From positions 1,302,001 to 1,366,000 of the forward strand of contig CAVXXI010000003.1 in the NCBI GenBank assembly GCA_963765725.1: a stretch of DNA of 64,000 nucleotides, written 5' to 3'. Of this stretch, positions 1 through 7,898 are shown piece by piece; within the stretch, counting starts at the first letter, position 1; each line of letters begins with the position of its first letter. The notes under the pieces were generated by a model. The model did no database searches and had not been told where the DNA came from. It saw nothing but the letters and a program-made list of their open reading frames with translations. The stretch is from DASQEH01 sp963765725 (lineage in GTDB: Bacteria; Actinomycetota; Actinomycetes; Propionibacteriales; Nocardioidaceae). The position numbers were made by a program, and so were the translations under genes.

Positions 1-259
1 GCTCGCGTCGATCCGACAAGAAGGCAAGACGACGACCGTCTGGGGACCAACGTGGCGAAACGTCGTCACCCCCGTGCGTCCATCGCCGCGGTGCCGTCGA
101 GGCATCGACCGGAGCGACCCAGATGCCGGTCTCGGGATGCTCGCCCTCCTTCCCGAACGGGGCTGCCGTCCAGGCGACGAAGCGGCCGTCGGCCGAGACC
201 TGTGGGTCGGACGGCGACCACAGGGATGCGATCTGTTCGGGCGAAAGGGCAGTCGTCAC
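1..259 (-). CDS. S9 family peptidase (acylaminoacyl-peptidase type), N-terminal part only
   Basis: The gene runs off the left edge, so only the first ~86 codons are present. It starts at a GTG (259-257) directly preceded by an in-frame TAG, with no clear ribosome binding site, so translation may be leaderless. The protein opens VTTALSPEQIASLWSPSDPQ and continues with WSPDGRRLAFLSD-type repeats. These TolB/WD-like blade motifs (SPxWSPDGxxLAF) are typical of the beta-propeller that precedes the alpha/beta-hydrolase catalytic domain of prolyl-oligopeptidase family enzymes. The catalytic domain is outside the window, so activity cannot be judged. It is divergent from the membrane protein at 412. 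Confidence 0.75.
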   Translation of the reverse strand, partial: MTTALSPEQIASLWSPSDPQVSADGRFVAWTAAPFGKEGEHPETGIWVAPVDASTAPRRWTHGGDDVSPRWSPDGRRLAFLSDRRE

Positions 260-411
260 CTACGGCACCGTAGCAAGAGCGAGACCCGCGCCAGTCCCTC
301 CACCCGAGGCCTCGCGTCGGCCGGGTCTCCAGAGCCTTCGTGCCGCCCGGACGCCGAGACGGCCACGAGCAGGGCGAGCGAGGGGACGAGACGTCGGCTA
401 CACAGATCCTC

Positions 412-1041
412 ATGGTCGCTCACTGGTACGCCGAATCTCCCGCCCGTCGCAGCCGGCAGCTGCTCGCCGACGTCGCCGTGGCTCTGGCCCTGCTGGCCTG
501 CCTGTGGCTGGGCAGCGGGGTTCACCACCTGACGGCCGACCTCGCCGGCCCCGGTCGGACCCTGCAGTCGGCCGGTGCAGCGCTCGCCGACAAGATGGAC
601 GAAGCGGGAGCGGCGGCCGGGAAGGTTCCCCTGGCCGGCCAGGACCTGGCCGCACCGTTCTCCGGGGCCGGTCAGGCCGGTCGGGCCATCGAGTCCGCCG
701 GCGTCAGGCAGCAGCAGGTGGTGGCAAGGATGGCGACTCTGTTCGGGTTGCTCTCCGGTGGCGTTCCGGCGCTCCTCGTCCTGAGTCTGTGGCTGCCGCG
801 GCGCGTCCGCTTCGCACGCGAAGCGGGCCTGGCGGGGCGACTTCGCAGTGCCCACGGCGGCCTCGACATTCTGGCGTTGCGGGCACTGGCGCGCCAACCG
901 CTCGGCGATCTGGAGCGCGTCGGGCCGGCAGCCGTCGAGGGTTGGCGCGCCGGTGACCCCCAGGCGATCGAGGCATTGGCCGCACTCGAGCTCCGGGGCC
1001 TCGGGCTGGGTACACGCCCCACCCGGCCCGCTGGGCGGTGA
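412..1041 (+). CDS. Membrane protein with two transmembrane segments, function unknown
   Basis: A 209-residue protein starting MVAHWYAESPARRSRQLLAD. A hydrophobic segment near residues 23-41 (VALALLACLWLGSGV) and a second near 110-130 (LFGLLSGGVPALLVLSLWL) flank an Ala/Gly-rich, probably extracytoplasmic region of about 65 residues that looks partly coiled (ALADKMDEAGAAAGKVPLAG). The C-terminal ~75 residues are soluble and basic to neutral. I chose the ATG at 412 because the 24 codons upstream encode nothing membrane-like, and the hydrophobic start fits a membrane-inserted protein. I do not recognise a named family. It is divergent from the S9 peptidase and convergent with the DosS-like kinase. 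Confidence 0.65.
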   Translation: MVAHWYAESPARRSRQLLADVAVALALLACLWLGSGVHHLTADLAGPGRTLQSAGAALADKMDEAGAAAGKVPLAGQDLAAPFSGAGQAGRAIESAGVRQQQVVARMATLFGLLSGGVPALLVLSLWLPRRVRFAREAGLAGRLRSAHGGLDILALRALARQPLGDLERVGPAAVEGWRAGDPQAIEALAALELRGLGLGTRPTRPAGR

Positions 1042-1091
1042 CCAGCCGGCCCGTCGAGCCGCACAGCGTGCCAGCCGGTCGAGTCTGTTGA

Positions 1092-2808
1092 TCAGGCGCG
1101 GGCGCCGGGATTGTCGAAGATGGGAACGGCCCGCCCCAGCGGTGCGCGCTGCAAGGGCGCCCGCCAGCAGACGGTGGTTCCTTCACCCGGCGCCGAGGTG
1201 AAGCTGCAGGTACCGCCGACCTCCGCAGCCCGATCGCGCAGGTTCTGCAGGCCGCTACCGCCCATGGAGGGCGTGAAACCCTTGCCGTCGTCTCGTACCT
1301 CCACGACGACGGTCGCTGCGGCTCCTGTCCCCTCGATCCGAACGCCGACGTCGACTGCCGTCGCCGCGGCATGACGGCCGACGTTGGACAGCGCCTCGAC
1401 GATGACGGCGATGATCTGCGGGCGGACGGCGTCGGGAACGGCGGAGTCGAGCGGACCCAGAAGCGTCACGCGCGGGGCGAAGCCGAGCATCGGTTTGGCT
1501 GCGGAAGCCAGGGCGGGCACTTGGCCTCGCAGGCCGCCGTCCGTCTCGGCGTGTCCCAGCGCGAAGATCGTCCCGCGGATGTCGCGGATCGTGCCGTCCA
1601 GACCGTCCACCACGGCTGACACGCCGGCCGCCAGCTCCGAGCTCTCGGATCGGCGCGCCAGGCTCTGCAGGGTGAGGCCGGTGGCGAACAGACGCTGGAT
1701 CACCAGATCGTGCAGGTCGCGGCCGATGCGGTCCCGATCGGCGAGGATCGCCAACGTGGCTCGGTCTTCTTGCGCCTGCGCCCGGTCCATGCCGAGCGCC
1801 GCTTGTGCCGCGAACCCCCGAAGTGCCTGGAGGTCGTCGTCGTCGACGGCTCGAGACGATGCCCCAGTACCGCTGCCGACGAGGAGCGCCCCACCAACAC
1901 CCCCCGGGCCGCTGAAGGGGACCAGCAGCGCGGTCGCAAGGTGCTCGAGGCCGGGAAGCCGGAGGCCCTCGCCGAGTATGACGGTCGCGCCATGCTCGAC
2001 CACATCGCAAAGGGAACCCTCGCGCGGCAGCACCGTCCCGGTCAGTCCTGGGTCGGCACCGGCTATCGCCTCGACCCTCAACGTCGCGTCGCTCTGCTCC
2101 AGGACCACGACCGCCAGCTCGGCCTCGGTGATGCTGCGCGCCTCTTCGGCGATCTGAGCCAGGGCCATGGTCACGTCGACGGTGCCCAGCAGGGCCTCCT
2201 GGATGGCCGCGGTGGCCTCCAGCCACTTCTCTGCGGAGCAGCCGCTCGAACAGGCGTGCGTTCTCGATGGCAACCGCCGCTGTCGCAGCGAGCGCGATGA
2301 CCGCATGCTCGTCTTCAGGGGTGAAGTCGCCTGCGCCGCGCTTGTCGGTGAGGTAGAGGTTCCCGAAGACGCGGTCACGGATGCGGACCGGGACACCGAG
2401 GAAGGAGTGCATGGGGGGATGGTTCGACGGTATGCCGTACGACGCAGGGTGTCTGGTCAGATCGTGCAGACGCAGAGGGTGCGGCTCTGCGATGATCAGC
2501 CCGAGAATCCCGTGTCCTCGCGGCTGGTCCCCGATGGCGGCGACGGTCGGCGGCGGCATCCCATAGGTGATGAAGTCGATGAGCCCCTCTCCGCTGGGGT
2601 TGATCACACCCAGTGCCGCGTACTTCGCATCAGCCAGGCCGGCTGCGGCCGTCACGATGCGCTCCAGGGTGGCGTGCAGGTCGAGGTCGCCTGCGACGGC
2701 GCTGACCGCGTCCAAAAGCGATCGCAGCCTCTCCTCTCCGGCCACCAGGTCCTCGACACGGAGAAGCACGGAGCGGAGGAGGTCGGCGAGAGGCTCCGAG
2801 TGCGTCAC
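1092..2808 (-). pseudogene. devS: DosS/DevS-like GAF-GAF sensor histidine kinase, split by one frameshift
   Basis: The two halves lie in different frames and join near 2228-2236; the 1717-nt span needs one base removed, or two added, to read through. The first half starts at GTG 2808 and carries a GAF domain ending at ENARLFERLLRR. It contains SNHPPMHSFLGVPV, whose His (about residue 130) aligns, as I recall it, with the haem-ligand His of mycobacterial DosS. The second half has another GAF region, the dimerisation/phosphoacceptor motif RIGRDLHDLVIQRLFATGL and an HATPase end (DDGKGFTPSMGGSGLQNLRDRA). Family knowledge: DosS phosphorylates DosR in response to hypoxia, NO or CO. It lies downstream of the DoxX gene, and the DosR-like regulator is at 4152-4802. 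Whether the shift is real or a sequencing error cannot be told here. Confidence 0.85.
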
Positions 2809-2851
2809 TCCCGAAAGCGTATGCCCTCGTACGACGCGCAGGGTCCAGGCG

Positions 2852-2891
2852 CGCGAAATGCGCCGTCCCTGGAGGAACGGCGCATTTCGCG
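2852..2891 (-). terminator. Perfect 14-bp inverted repeat between DoxX and kinase genes
   Basis: CGCGAAATGCGCCG at 2852-2865 is exactly complementary to 2878-2891, leaving a 12-nt loop. It lies between the DoxX stop (2906) and the kinase start (2808). The stem would form a strong hairpin in the minus-strand transcript. There is no T-run, so it could be an attenuating or partial terminator or an mRNA stability element rather than a classical intrinsic terminator. Confidence 0.55.
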
Positions 2892-2905
2892 GTCGATGTA
2901 CCGAG

Positions 2906-3502
2906 CTATTTGAGGATCGGGAACCTCTGGACGATCGCCAGACCACTCCACCAGGAGCCGAGCCCCAGGTATCGTCCGGCACCGAAGAGGCCGAGAACGA
3001 TGACGGCCAGCAGCCCGATCGTGTGGTCGTCGGTGATGGGGTTGCTCTCCGGAGGCAGCACGACGCTCCACATGAGCAGGTACATCAGCGCACCGGCCAC
3101 AGTGGCCAGCCTCGTCGAGATGCCCAGGGTGAAGGCGACTCCGATGGCGAGCAGTCCCAGCATGAAGGCCCAGTCTGTCCAGGCGGCGCCGGCGATGGAG
3201 TTGTAGAAGCCCTGGAACGGGCCGTTGGCTGCGAAGCCGAGGAAGCCCGCCGTCGGCGATCCGCCGTGGATCCAGGCGTCGGGACCGAAGCGGTCGACGG
3301 CGCCGGTGTCGGGGTTGCGGCCGGTGGAGTATCCGAGAGCGAACAGCTTGTCGAGGAACGCCCACAGGAACGTCCACCCGATCACGATCCTGAGCCCTCC
3401 GAGTGCGTAGCCTGCGGCCCGGCTCGGAGCCGGGTCGGTCGTCAGACCGGGTTCGGCGGGTGCCTGTGTCGGGTGCCTGAGATGCTCTGCGAGCGAGGTC
3501 AT
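2906..3502 (-). CDS. DoxX family membrane protein
   Basis: A 198-residue protein starting MTSLAEHLRHPTQ at ATG 3502, preceded by AAGGAG at the usual spacing. After a ~30-residue soluble N-terminus it has about four hydrophobic segments: YALGGLRIVIGWTFLWAFLDKLF, WAFMLGLLAIGVAFTLGI, VAGALMYLLMWSVVLP and TIGLLAVIVLGLFGAGRYLGL. This pattern and the RxxIGWxFLWAFxDKxFALG motif fit the DoxX / thiosulfate:quinone oxidoreductase large-subunit-like family. The link to redox metabolism is a family inference. It lies 92 bp downstream of a DosR-box-like palindrome (3594-3613) and upstream of the DosS-like kinase, so hypoxia- or dormancy-linked expression is likely. Confidence 0.8.
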   Translation of the reverse strand: MTSLAEHLRHPTQAPAEPGLTTDPAPSRAAGYALGGLRIVIGWTFLWAFLDKLFALGYSTGRNPDTGAVDRFGPDAWIHGGSPTAGFLGFAANGPFQGFYNSIAGAAWTDWAFMLGLLAIGVAFTLGISTRLATVAGALMYLLMWSVVLPPESNPITDDHTIGLLAVIVLGLFGAGRYLGLGSWWSGLAIVQRFPILK

Positions 3503-3593
3503 CGCCAACTCCTTCGTCGGGGGGCTGCGTGCTCCCGTAGTGCTGACTGTGCCGTGTGGAGGCGATCCGGCACAGCGGCACACGTCCTGACTT

Positions 3594-3613
3594 CACGGGC
3601 CATTAGTCCCCCG
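3594..3613. promoter_or_regulatory. DosR-box-like palindrome
   Basis: The 20-mer CACGGGCCATTAGTCCCCCG matches the mycobacterial DosR consensus TTSGGGACTWWAGTCCCSAA at the GGG, the C, WWAGTCCC and both S positions; the outer bases and two inner bases differ. It lies between the divergent DoxX (start 3502) and universal stress protein (start 3716) genes, at a distance from each that would suit activation. A DosR-like regulator is encoded 540 bp away. The consensus is from memory; binding is inferred. Confidence 0.6.
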
Positions 3614-3715
3614 GGGTACCTGTTCGGGCGACCCTGGCCGAAGTCAGTGAGCGCAGCGCACTATGACAAGGTCGGCCCGGGTCGGGCTGTCGTCCGTCGC
3701 TATCGAGGGGATGTC

Positions 3716-4216
3716 ATGCACGACATGCACCCCCGTGAGCTCGTTGTCGGTGTCGACGGAAGCCAGGACAGCAAGCACGCTCTCGCGTTCGCGATGCGCG
3801 AGGCGGGTCTGCGCCGAAGCAGTCTGCACGTCGTCACCGTGTGGACTGCCCGGGACCCCGCGACCGGCGCGGCGGCGGAGGACGCGGAGCAGCGACGCGA
3901 GCGTGCCCAGCACCTCCAGGATGCGGCAGTAGCGCGCGCCTTGAGCGAGGTCGAGGCTCGGCCGGTGCTGATGCGAAGTGTCGTCAGCGGCGACGCCGGC
4001 ACGGTCTTGTGCGAGATGGCGGTGGACGCCGACTACCTGGTGGTCGGCGGGGGGCAGGATGCATCCACGTCGACCGCTATGGGGGCTGTCGGCGAGTTCT
4101 GTCTGCACCATGCGGGGTGCGCTCTCGTCGTGGTGCCACGTGTAGCGCCGCCTAGTGAAGCAGCTTGGCAGCCAGCACGGCGGCCTGGGTACGGCGCTCG
4201 AGCCCGAGCTTCATGA
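3716..4216 (+). CDS. Universal stress protein (UspA family)
   Basis: A 166-residue single-domain UspA protein. It begins MHDMHPRELVVGVDGSQDSK at 3716 after GAGGGG; a second ATG at 3725 is an alternative start. The N-terminal strand motif VVGVDGS is clear. The ATP-binding loop, normally G-x2-G-x9-G-S/T, is only loosely conserved here (VVGGGQDASTSTAMGAVGEF), so ATP binding is uncertain. The protein would normally end near VVVPR, but it runs on about 25 residues and overlaps the 3' end of the convergent DosR-like gene by 65 bp. With the DosR-box-like site upstream and DosR/DosS genes around it, it is a likely member of a dormancy or hypoxia regulon, as many actinobacterial Usp genes are. Confidence 0.85.
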   Translation: MHDMHPRELVVGVDGSQDSKHALAFAMREAGLRRSSLHVVTVWTARDPATGAAAEDAEQRRERAQHLQDAAVARALSEVEARPVLMRSVVSGDAGTVLCEMAVDADYLVVGGGQDASTSTAMGAVGEFCLHHAGCALVVVPRVAPPSEAAWQPARRPGYGARARAS

Positions 4217-4802
4217 GGATGCTCGAGACGTAGTTCTTCACCGTCTTCTCGGCCAAGAAGATGGCCTCGGCGATCTGGCGGTTCGTCAGACCCTCGGCGA
4301 TCAGACCCAGGATCTTGCGCTCCTGCGCAGTGAGCTCGGCCAGCTCGTCGGGCTCCTCCGGCGGCCCTGACCGCAGGCGCTCGAGCACTCGGAACGTGAC
4401 CGCTGGATCCAGCAGCGACTGGCCGCCCGCGACGCGTCGCACGGCATCGACGAGGTCCGTCGTGCCGATCTGCTTGAGCACGTATCCAGCTGCTCCGGCC
4501 ATGATGGCCGCGAAGAGCGCCTCGTCGTCGTCATAGGACGTCAGGATCAGCGCCTGCAGACGTGGGTCGACCGATCGTATGTGCCTGCAGACCTCGATGC
4601 CGCTGCCGTCGGGAAGCCGCGCGTCGAGGACGGCCACGTCCGGTCGCAGCGCCGGGATGCGGCTCTGCGCCTCGACGGCGGAACCGGACTCCCCGACGAC
4701 GACCAGGTCGCTCTCGGCCTCGAAGAGGTCTCGGAGCCCCCGACGGACGATCTCGTGGTCGTCGAGCAGGAAGACCCGGATCCGACCGTCGGAGTCAGGC
4801 AT
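4152..4802 (-). CDS. devR: DosR/DevR-like response regulator (NarL/FixJ family)
   Basis: A 216-residue response regulator. The receiver domain (about 1-125) has the acidic pair in FLLDDHE, phospho-acceptor Asp in VAVLDARLPDG, the conserved Thr/Ser in LILTSY and Lys in GYVLKQI. The C-terminal LuxR-type HTH (about 150-214) reads ELTAQERKILGLIAEGLTN followed by KTVKNYVSSILMKLGLERR. The strings LILTSYDDDEA, FLAEKTVKNYVS and ERRTQAAV closely match mycobacterial DosR. ATG at 4802 is chosen; a GTG six bases upstream is possible. It follows the methyltransferase gene by 17 bp and is probably co-transcribed with it. Its partner kinase is at 1092-2808, and the box at 3594 is its likely target. Confidence 0.88.
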   Translation of the reverse strand: MPDSDGRIRVFLLDDHEIVRRGLRDLFEAESDLVVVGESGSAVEAQSRIPALRPDVAVLDARLPDGSGIEVCRHIRSVDPRLQALILTSYDDDEALFAAIMAGAAGYVLKQIGTTDLVDAVRRVAGGQSLLDPAVTFRVLERLRSGPPEEPDELAELTAQERKILGLIAEGLTNRQIAEAIFLAEKTVKNYVSSILMKLGLERRTQAAVLAAKLLH

Positions 4803-4819
4803 GCTCACTGTTCTACACC

Positions 4820-5623
4820 TCAGCAGCCTCCTGGCTGCCGAGGTCGACCCCAGGTGATCGTCGCGTCGAGGCTCAGGTCGTACCGGCCATCGGCGCCCGC
4901 CTCGAGCGAACGTCCGACCTCCCGCGCCAGTGCCAGGTCGAATGCCGCGGGGTCGTCCATCTTCTCCAGCGCGAAACCGTTCTGGGAGTGGTGACAGCCG
5001 ATCAGCTCTGCAACGGTCGGTCGCCAGGCGACGGCTGCCGTCGTATGGCTGCCGGCCTTCTCGAAGAGACCACGGCTTTCGAGTGCTCTGACGGGGTCCA
5101 GCGGCACGAAGTGCCGGTTCGCACTGTGCTCCGCGTACAGCTCGGCCAGCCGCTCGGTGTCCACGTCGCCCAGGTGCCAGCGGCGCTGCACGACAGCGAG
5201 GCTGCCCTGCGGCGCCAGGCAGCGACGAAAGCGTTCGAACACCACCGGCCAGTCGAACCAGTGGATGCTGTCGCCACAGACGACCAGTCCGTACACCTCG
5301 GCGAGCGGGGCCTCCTCGATACCTCCCAGCACCCATCGCAGGTTGCCACGAGCACCTCCGGGGAGCCTCCGGCCCCGGGCGAGCATCGCCTCCGACCGGT
5401 CCACCGCGTCGACGCTTGCCACGAGCTGCGCCAGCGGCCGGGCCAGATCTCCGAGACCGCACCCAGCGTCAAGCACCCGCGAGTTCGCCGGATCGACCAG
5501 CGAGGTCAGGACGTCGAAGGTCTCAGCCGGGTACGGCGGCCTCAGGTCGTACCGGTCGACCACCGAGGCGAGCTCGAACCATTCCGCATACTCGGACGCC
5601 CACGCCTTCGGCTTCGCCTCCAT
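4820..5623 (-). CDS. Class I SAM-dependent methyltransferase
   Basis: A 267-residue protein. Motif I (VLDAGCGLGDLARPLAQL, about residues 50-67) followed by the acidic residue of motif II (VDAVDRSEAML) marks a Rossmann-fold methyltransferase. The DRYDLRPPYPAETFDVL start resembles the UbiE/Methyltransf_11 group that acts on small molecules. The post-motif region GLVVCGDSIHWFDWP corresponds to motif IV. The substrate cannot be read from the sequence. No good Shine-Dalgarno precedes the ATG at 5623. It lies 17 bp upstream of the DosR-like gene on the same strand, suggesting co-transcription, although I know of no functional link. Confidence 0.8.
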   Translation of the reverse strand: MEAKPKAWASEYAEWFELASVVDRYDLRPPYPAETFDVLTSLVDPANSRVLDAGCGLGDLARPLAQLVASVDAVDRSEAMLARGRRLPGGARGNLRWVLGGIEEAPLAEVYGLVVCGDSIHWFDWPVVFERFRRCLAPQGSLAVVQRRWHLGDVDTERLAELYAEHSANRHFVPLDPVRALESRGLFEKAGSHTTAAVAWRPTVAELIGCHHSQNGFALEKMDDPAAFDLALAREVGRSLEAGADGRYDLSLDATITWGRPRQPGGC

Positions 5624-5660
5624 GCGGACGGATGCTAGCTCTGGACGTCGTGAACCGTCG

Positions 5661-5836
5661 TCGAGCGGGCAGGAATGTCGCCTCGAGCGGGCAGACCTGC
5701 CCGGTCGACTGGGCGCAAGAGTTGGGTCGAGCGGGCACGAATGTCGCCTCGAGCGGGCACGAATGTCGCCTCGAGCGGGCAGGAATGTCCCGTCCAGCGT
5801 GGTCAGGTCCCGTCAACCGCGCAGGAACGCTCGGCC
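5661..5836. repeat. 22-bp tandem repeat, about eight units
   Basis: Units of 22 bp follow each other without gaps from 5661. Four copies (5661, 5727, 5749, 5771) read tcgagcgggcaSgaatgtcg plus two bases; the intervening units at 5683, 5705, 5793 and 5815 are diverged but keep the period. Since 22 is not a multiple of three, the array is not a coding repeat. It lies in the 448-bp gap between the methyltransferase start (5623) and the small gene at 6072. There are no spacers, so it is not a CRISPR. The remainder of the gap (5840-6070) holds a G-rich run and a low-GC patch near 5995-6025 that could contain a promoter. Confidence 0.85.
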
Positions 5837-6071
5837 GATCGGGACGGTTCGCACGCCGAGACGTCATTCGGTGCGCGACCCGCGGGCTGAATCCGGGCGC
5901 TGGTGACGTCTCGGCGGAATGAGGGGGACGGTGGGGCGGGGGCCGGGGGCGGGCAGACGAGACGCAGCTCACGTCCTTCGGACTCGTACAATCCTGATTT
6001 CGAATACTTCGATGTGCAACAATAGATGGTACGGCGGGACCTCCTCGTCGGCTTAGAAGGATCTGATCGAC

Positions 6072-6221
6072 ATGTCCCACTTCACCCGAAGCTCTTCGAA
6101 CGGCCGGACCTCGAGCGTCACCCGGCTCACCGCGGCCATGCGCAAGACGTGGGCGGACGCGCGCTACGCAGACCGCCGGCTCATGGAGATGCGTACCAAG
6201 CTGAGCCGCGTCTCCGGCTGA
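6072..6221 (+). CDS. Small basic protein of 49 residues, unknown function
   Basis: The ORF reads MSHFTRSSSNGRTSSVTRLT, then AAMRKTWADARYADRRLMEM and RTKLSRVSG. It is preceded by AAGGA nine bases before the ATG. The C-terminal half is predicted helical and strongly basic; the N-terminus is Ser/Thr-rich. The third-position G/C bias fits a real gene. I do not recognise a family. It lies after the 22-bp repeat array and about 150 bp before the PiT transporter on the same strand. Confidence 0.55.
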   Translation: MSHFTRSSSNGRTSSVTRLTAAMRKTWADARYADRRLMEMRTKLSRVSG

Positions 6222-6372
6222 CCCCAACAGCCACGACTGATCTCCCAAGTCAATCGGAATCGCAATGGACCGGACACGCCCATCGGCGCGGTGCTGCTCG
6301 GCGGTGAACATCAGATGAACCTCTTGCCGGTTGCCTTCTGTGGCGTCTCGGCGTCGGTCACACTCTTGCATC

Positions 6373-7590
6373 GTGAGCTCTGACGCTGTTCTCCTCGTCC
6401 TCGTGGTCGTCACGGCCCTCGGCTTCGACTTCACGAACGGTTTCCACGACACCGCCAACGCGATGGCCACCTCCATTGCCACCGGTGCCCTCAGACCCAA
6501 GGTCGCGGTCGCCCTATCGGCGGTCCTGAACCTGGTCGGCGCGTTCCTGAGCGTCGCCGTGGCGTTGACGGTCACGAACGCGGTGGTGAAGATCCAGGAC
6601 TCGTCGGGAGCCCCGCAGGCCCGCTTCCTCGACAATCACGGGTACTCATTGCTCATGATCGTCCTTGCCGGACTCGTGGGCGGCATCGTCTGGAACCTGC
6701 TGACCTGGCTCCTGGGGCTCCCCTCAAGCTCGTCCCATGCACTCTTCGGCGGGTTGATCGGCTCGACGATCGCCGGGCTCGGCCTGTCCGGTGTCAACTG
6801 GACCGGTGACGGCACCAAGCTCGACGGCGTCGTGTGGAAAGTCATCCTCCCGGCCGTCCTGTCACCGGTGCTCGCCATCGCTGTAGCGGCCATCGGGACC
6901 TGGCTCGTCTACAGGGTCACCACAGCTGTCTCCGAACGGTTCAAGGAGAAGGGCTTCCGCTGGGGCCAGATCATGTCTGCATCCCTGGTCTCGCTCGCCC
7001 ATGGCACGAACGACGCCCAGAAGACCATGGGCGTGATCACCCTCGCACTGATCGCCACCGGCCACTGGACGGACACGTCGGCGATCCCGTTCTGGGTCAA
7101 GCTCGGCTGCGCCCTGTCGATCGCCTTGGGAACTTACATCGGCGGGTGGCGCATCATCCGTACGTTGGGCAAGGGGCTGGTGGAGATCAGCTCGCCGCAA
7201 GGCCTGGCAGCGGAGAGCTCCTCGGCGGCCGTGATCTTGGCGTCAACTCACCTCGGTTTCGCTCTGTCCACGACGCACGTCGCCACCGGCTCCATCCTGG
7301 GCACCGGGCTCGGGCGGCCCGGCGCCGCGGTGCGCTGGGGAGTGGCGGGCCGGATGGTGGTGGCGTGGTGCATCACCCTTCCCGCCGCGGCAGTCGTCGG
7401 CGCGCTGATGTGGTGGATTGGACACCTCGTCGGCGGCCTCGCCGGGGGGATCGTGGTCGTCGCCATCCTCGTGGCCCTGTCGACCTACATGTACCTGCGC
7501 TCACGCGGCACCGCGGTGCACGCGGGCAACGTCAACGACGAGTGGCAGGGCACGCCGGCACCAGCCGCCGCCCGCCCGGTCACGGTCTGA
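6373..7590 (+). CDS. pit: PiT family inorganic phosphate transporter
   Basis: A 405-residue polytopic membrane protein. Both PiT signature repeats are present: GFDFTNGFHDTANAMATSIA near the N-terminus and SLAHGTNDAQKTMGVITLAL in the second half. The inverted-repeat architecture with about ten hydrophobic segments is clear, with the soluble loop TTAVSERFKEKGFRWGQIM between the halves. Start choice: GTG at 6373 places VSSDAVLLVLVVVTALGFDF at the N-terminus, as in homologues; the longer upstream ATG adds an Arg-rich stretch unlike the family. It performs low-affinity, ion-coupled phosphate or metal-phosphate uptake across the cytoplasmic membrane. The next two genes follow by 13 and 4 bp, matching the mycobacterial pitA / Rv0544c / Rv0543c order. 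Confidence 0.92.
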   Translation: MSSDAVLLVLVVVTALGFDFTNGFHDTANAMATSIATGALRPKVAVALSAVLNLVGAFLSVAVALTVTNAVVKIQDSSGAPQARFLDNHGYSLLMIVLAGLVGGIVWNLLTWLLGLPSSSSHALFGGLIGSTIAGLGLSGVNWTGDGTKLDGVVWKVILPAVLSPVLAIAVAAIGTWLVYRVTTAVSERFKEKGFRWGQIMSASLVSLAHGTNDAQKTMGVITLALIATGHWTDTSAIPFWVKLGCALSIALGTYIGGWRIIRTLGKGLVEISSPQGLAAESSSAAVILASTHLGFALSTTHVATGSILGTGLGRPGAAVRWGVAGRMVVAWCITLPAAAVVGALMWWIGHLVGGLAGGIVVVAILVALSTYMYLRSRGTAVHAGNVNDEWQGTPAPAAARPVTV

Positions 7591-7603
7591 AGGGAGATCG
7601 ACG

Positions 7604-7894
7604 ATGCTTGACCTGTTCCTGCAGGCCGCCTGGAAAGTCGTGCTGGCGGGGCTCCTGCTAGGCGCGGGCCTGCCTGCACTGTTCGCCCTGGGGGTCCGCT
7701 TCACCGCCGACGGGACCGGCGAGATCACCGCCCCCGGCGCAGCCCCTCGGGCCGGCTTCCGCGTGCTCGGCCTCGTCTGCTTCCTCGCGGTGGCGCTGTT
7801 GGTGGCGCTCGGGATCACGGTCATCGTCGCTGCCGGCCTCGGCAAGACGGTCAGCTTCGAGCACATCTTCCCGATGCTCGTCCCCAAGAGTTGA
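7604..7894 (+). CDS. Small two-helix membrane protein of the pit operon
   Basis: A 96-residue protein with a strong AAGGGAG site before ATG 7604. It has two hydrophobic segments (about 10-32, AAWKVVLAGLLLGAGLPALFAL; and about 58-80, VLGLVCFLAVALLVALGITVIVAA) separated by a hydrophilic loop with RFTADGTGEITAPGAA. Position and topology match the small membrane protein between pitA and the DUF3349 gene in mycobacteria (Rv0544c). Its role is unknown; association with the phosphate transporter is inferred from conserved neighbourhood only. It starts 13 bp after the pit stop. Confidence 0.75.
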   Translation: MLDLFLQAAWKVVLAGLLLGAGLPALFALGVRFTADGTGEITAPGAAPRAGFRVLGLVCFLAVALLVALGITVIVAAGLGKTVSFEHIFPMLVPKS

Positions 7895-7898
7895 CCCG

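Noticed and set aside
2567..4216. 549-codon reading of the Usp frame from 2567
   Set aside because: Only the part after 3716 is protein-like; the rest is antisense to the kinase and DoxX genes.
5661..5836. Possible CRISPR array
   Set aside because: Repeats are contiguous 22-bp units without spacers, and no cas gene is near.
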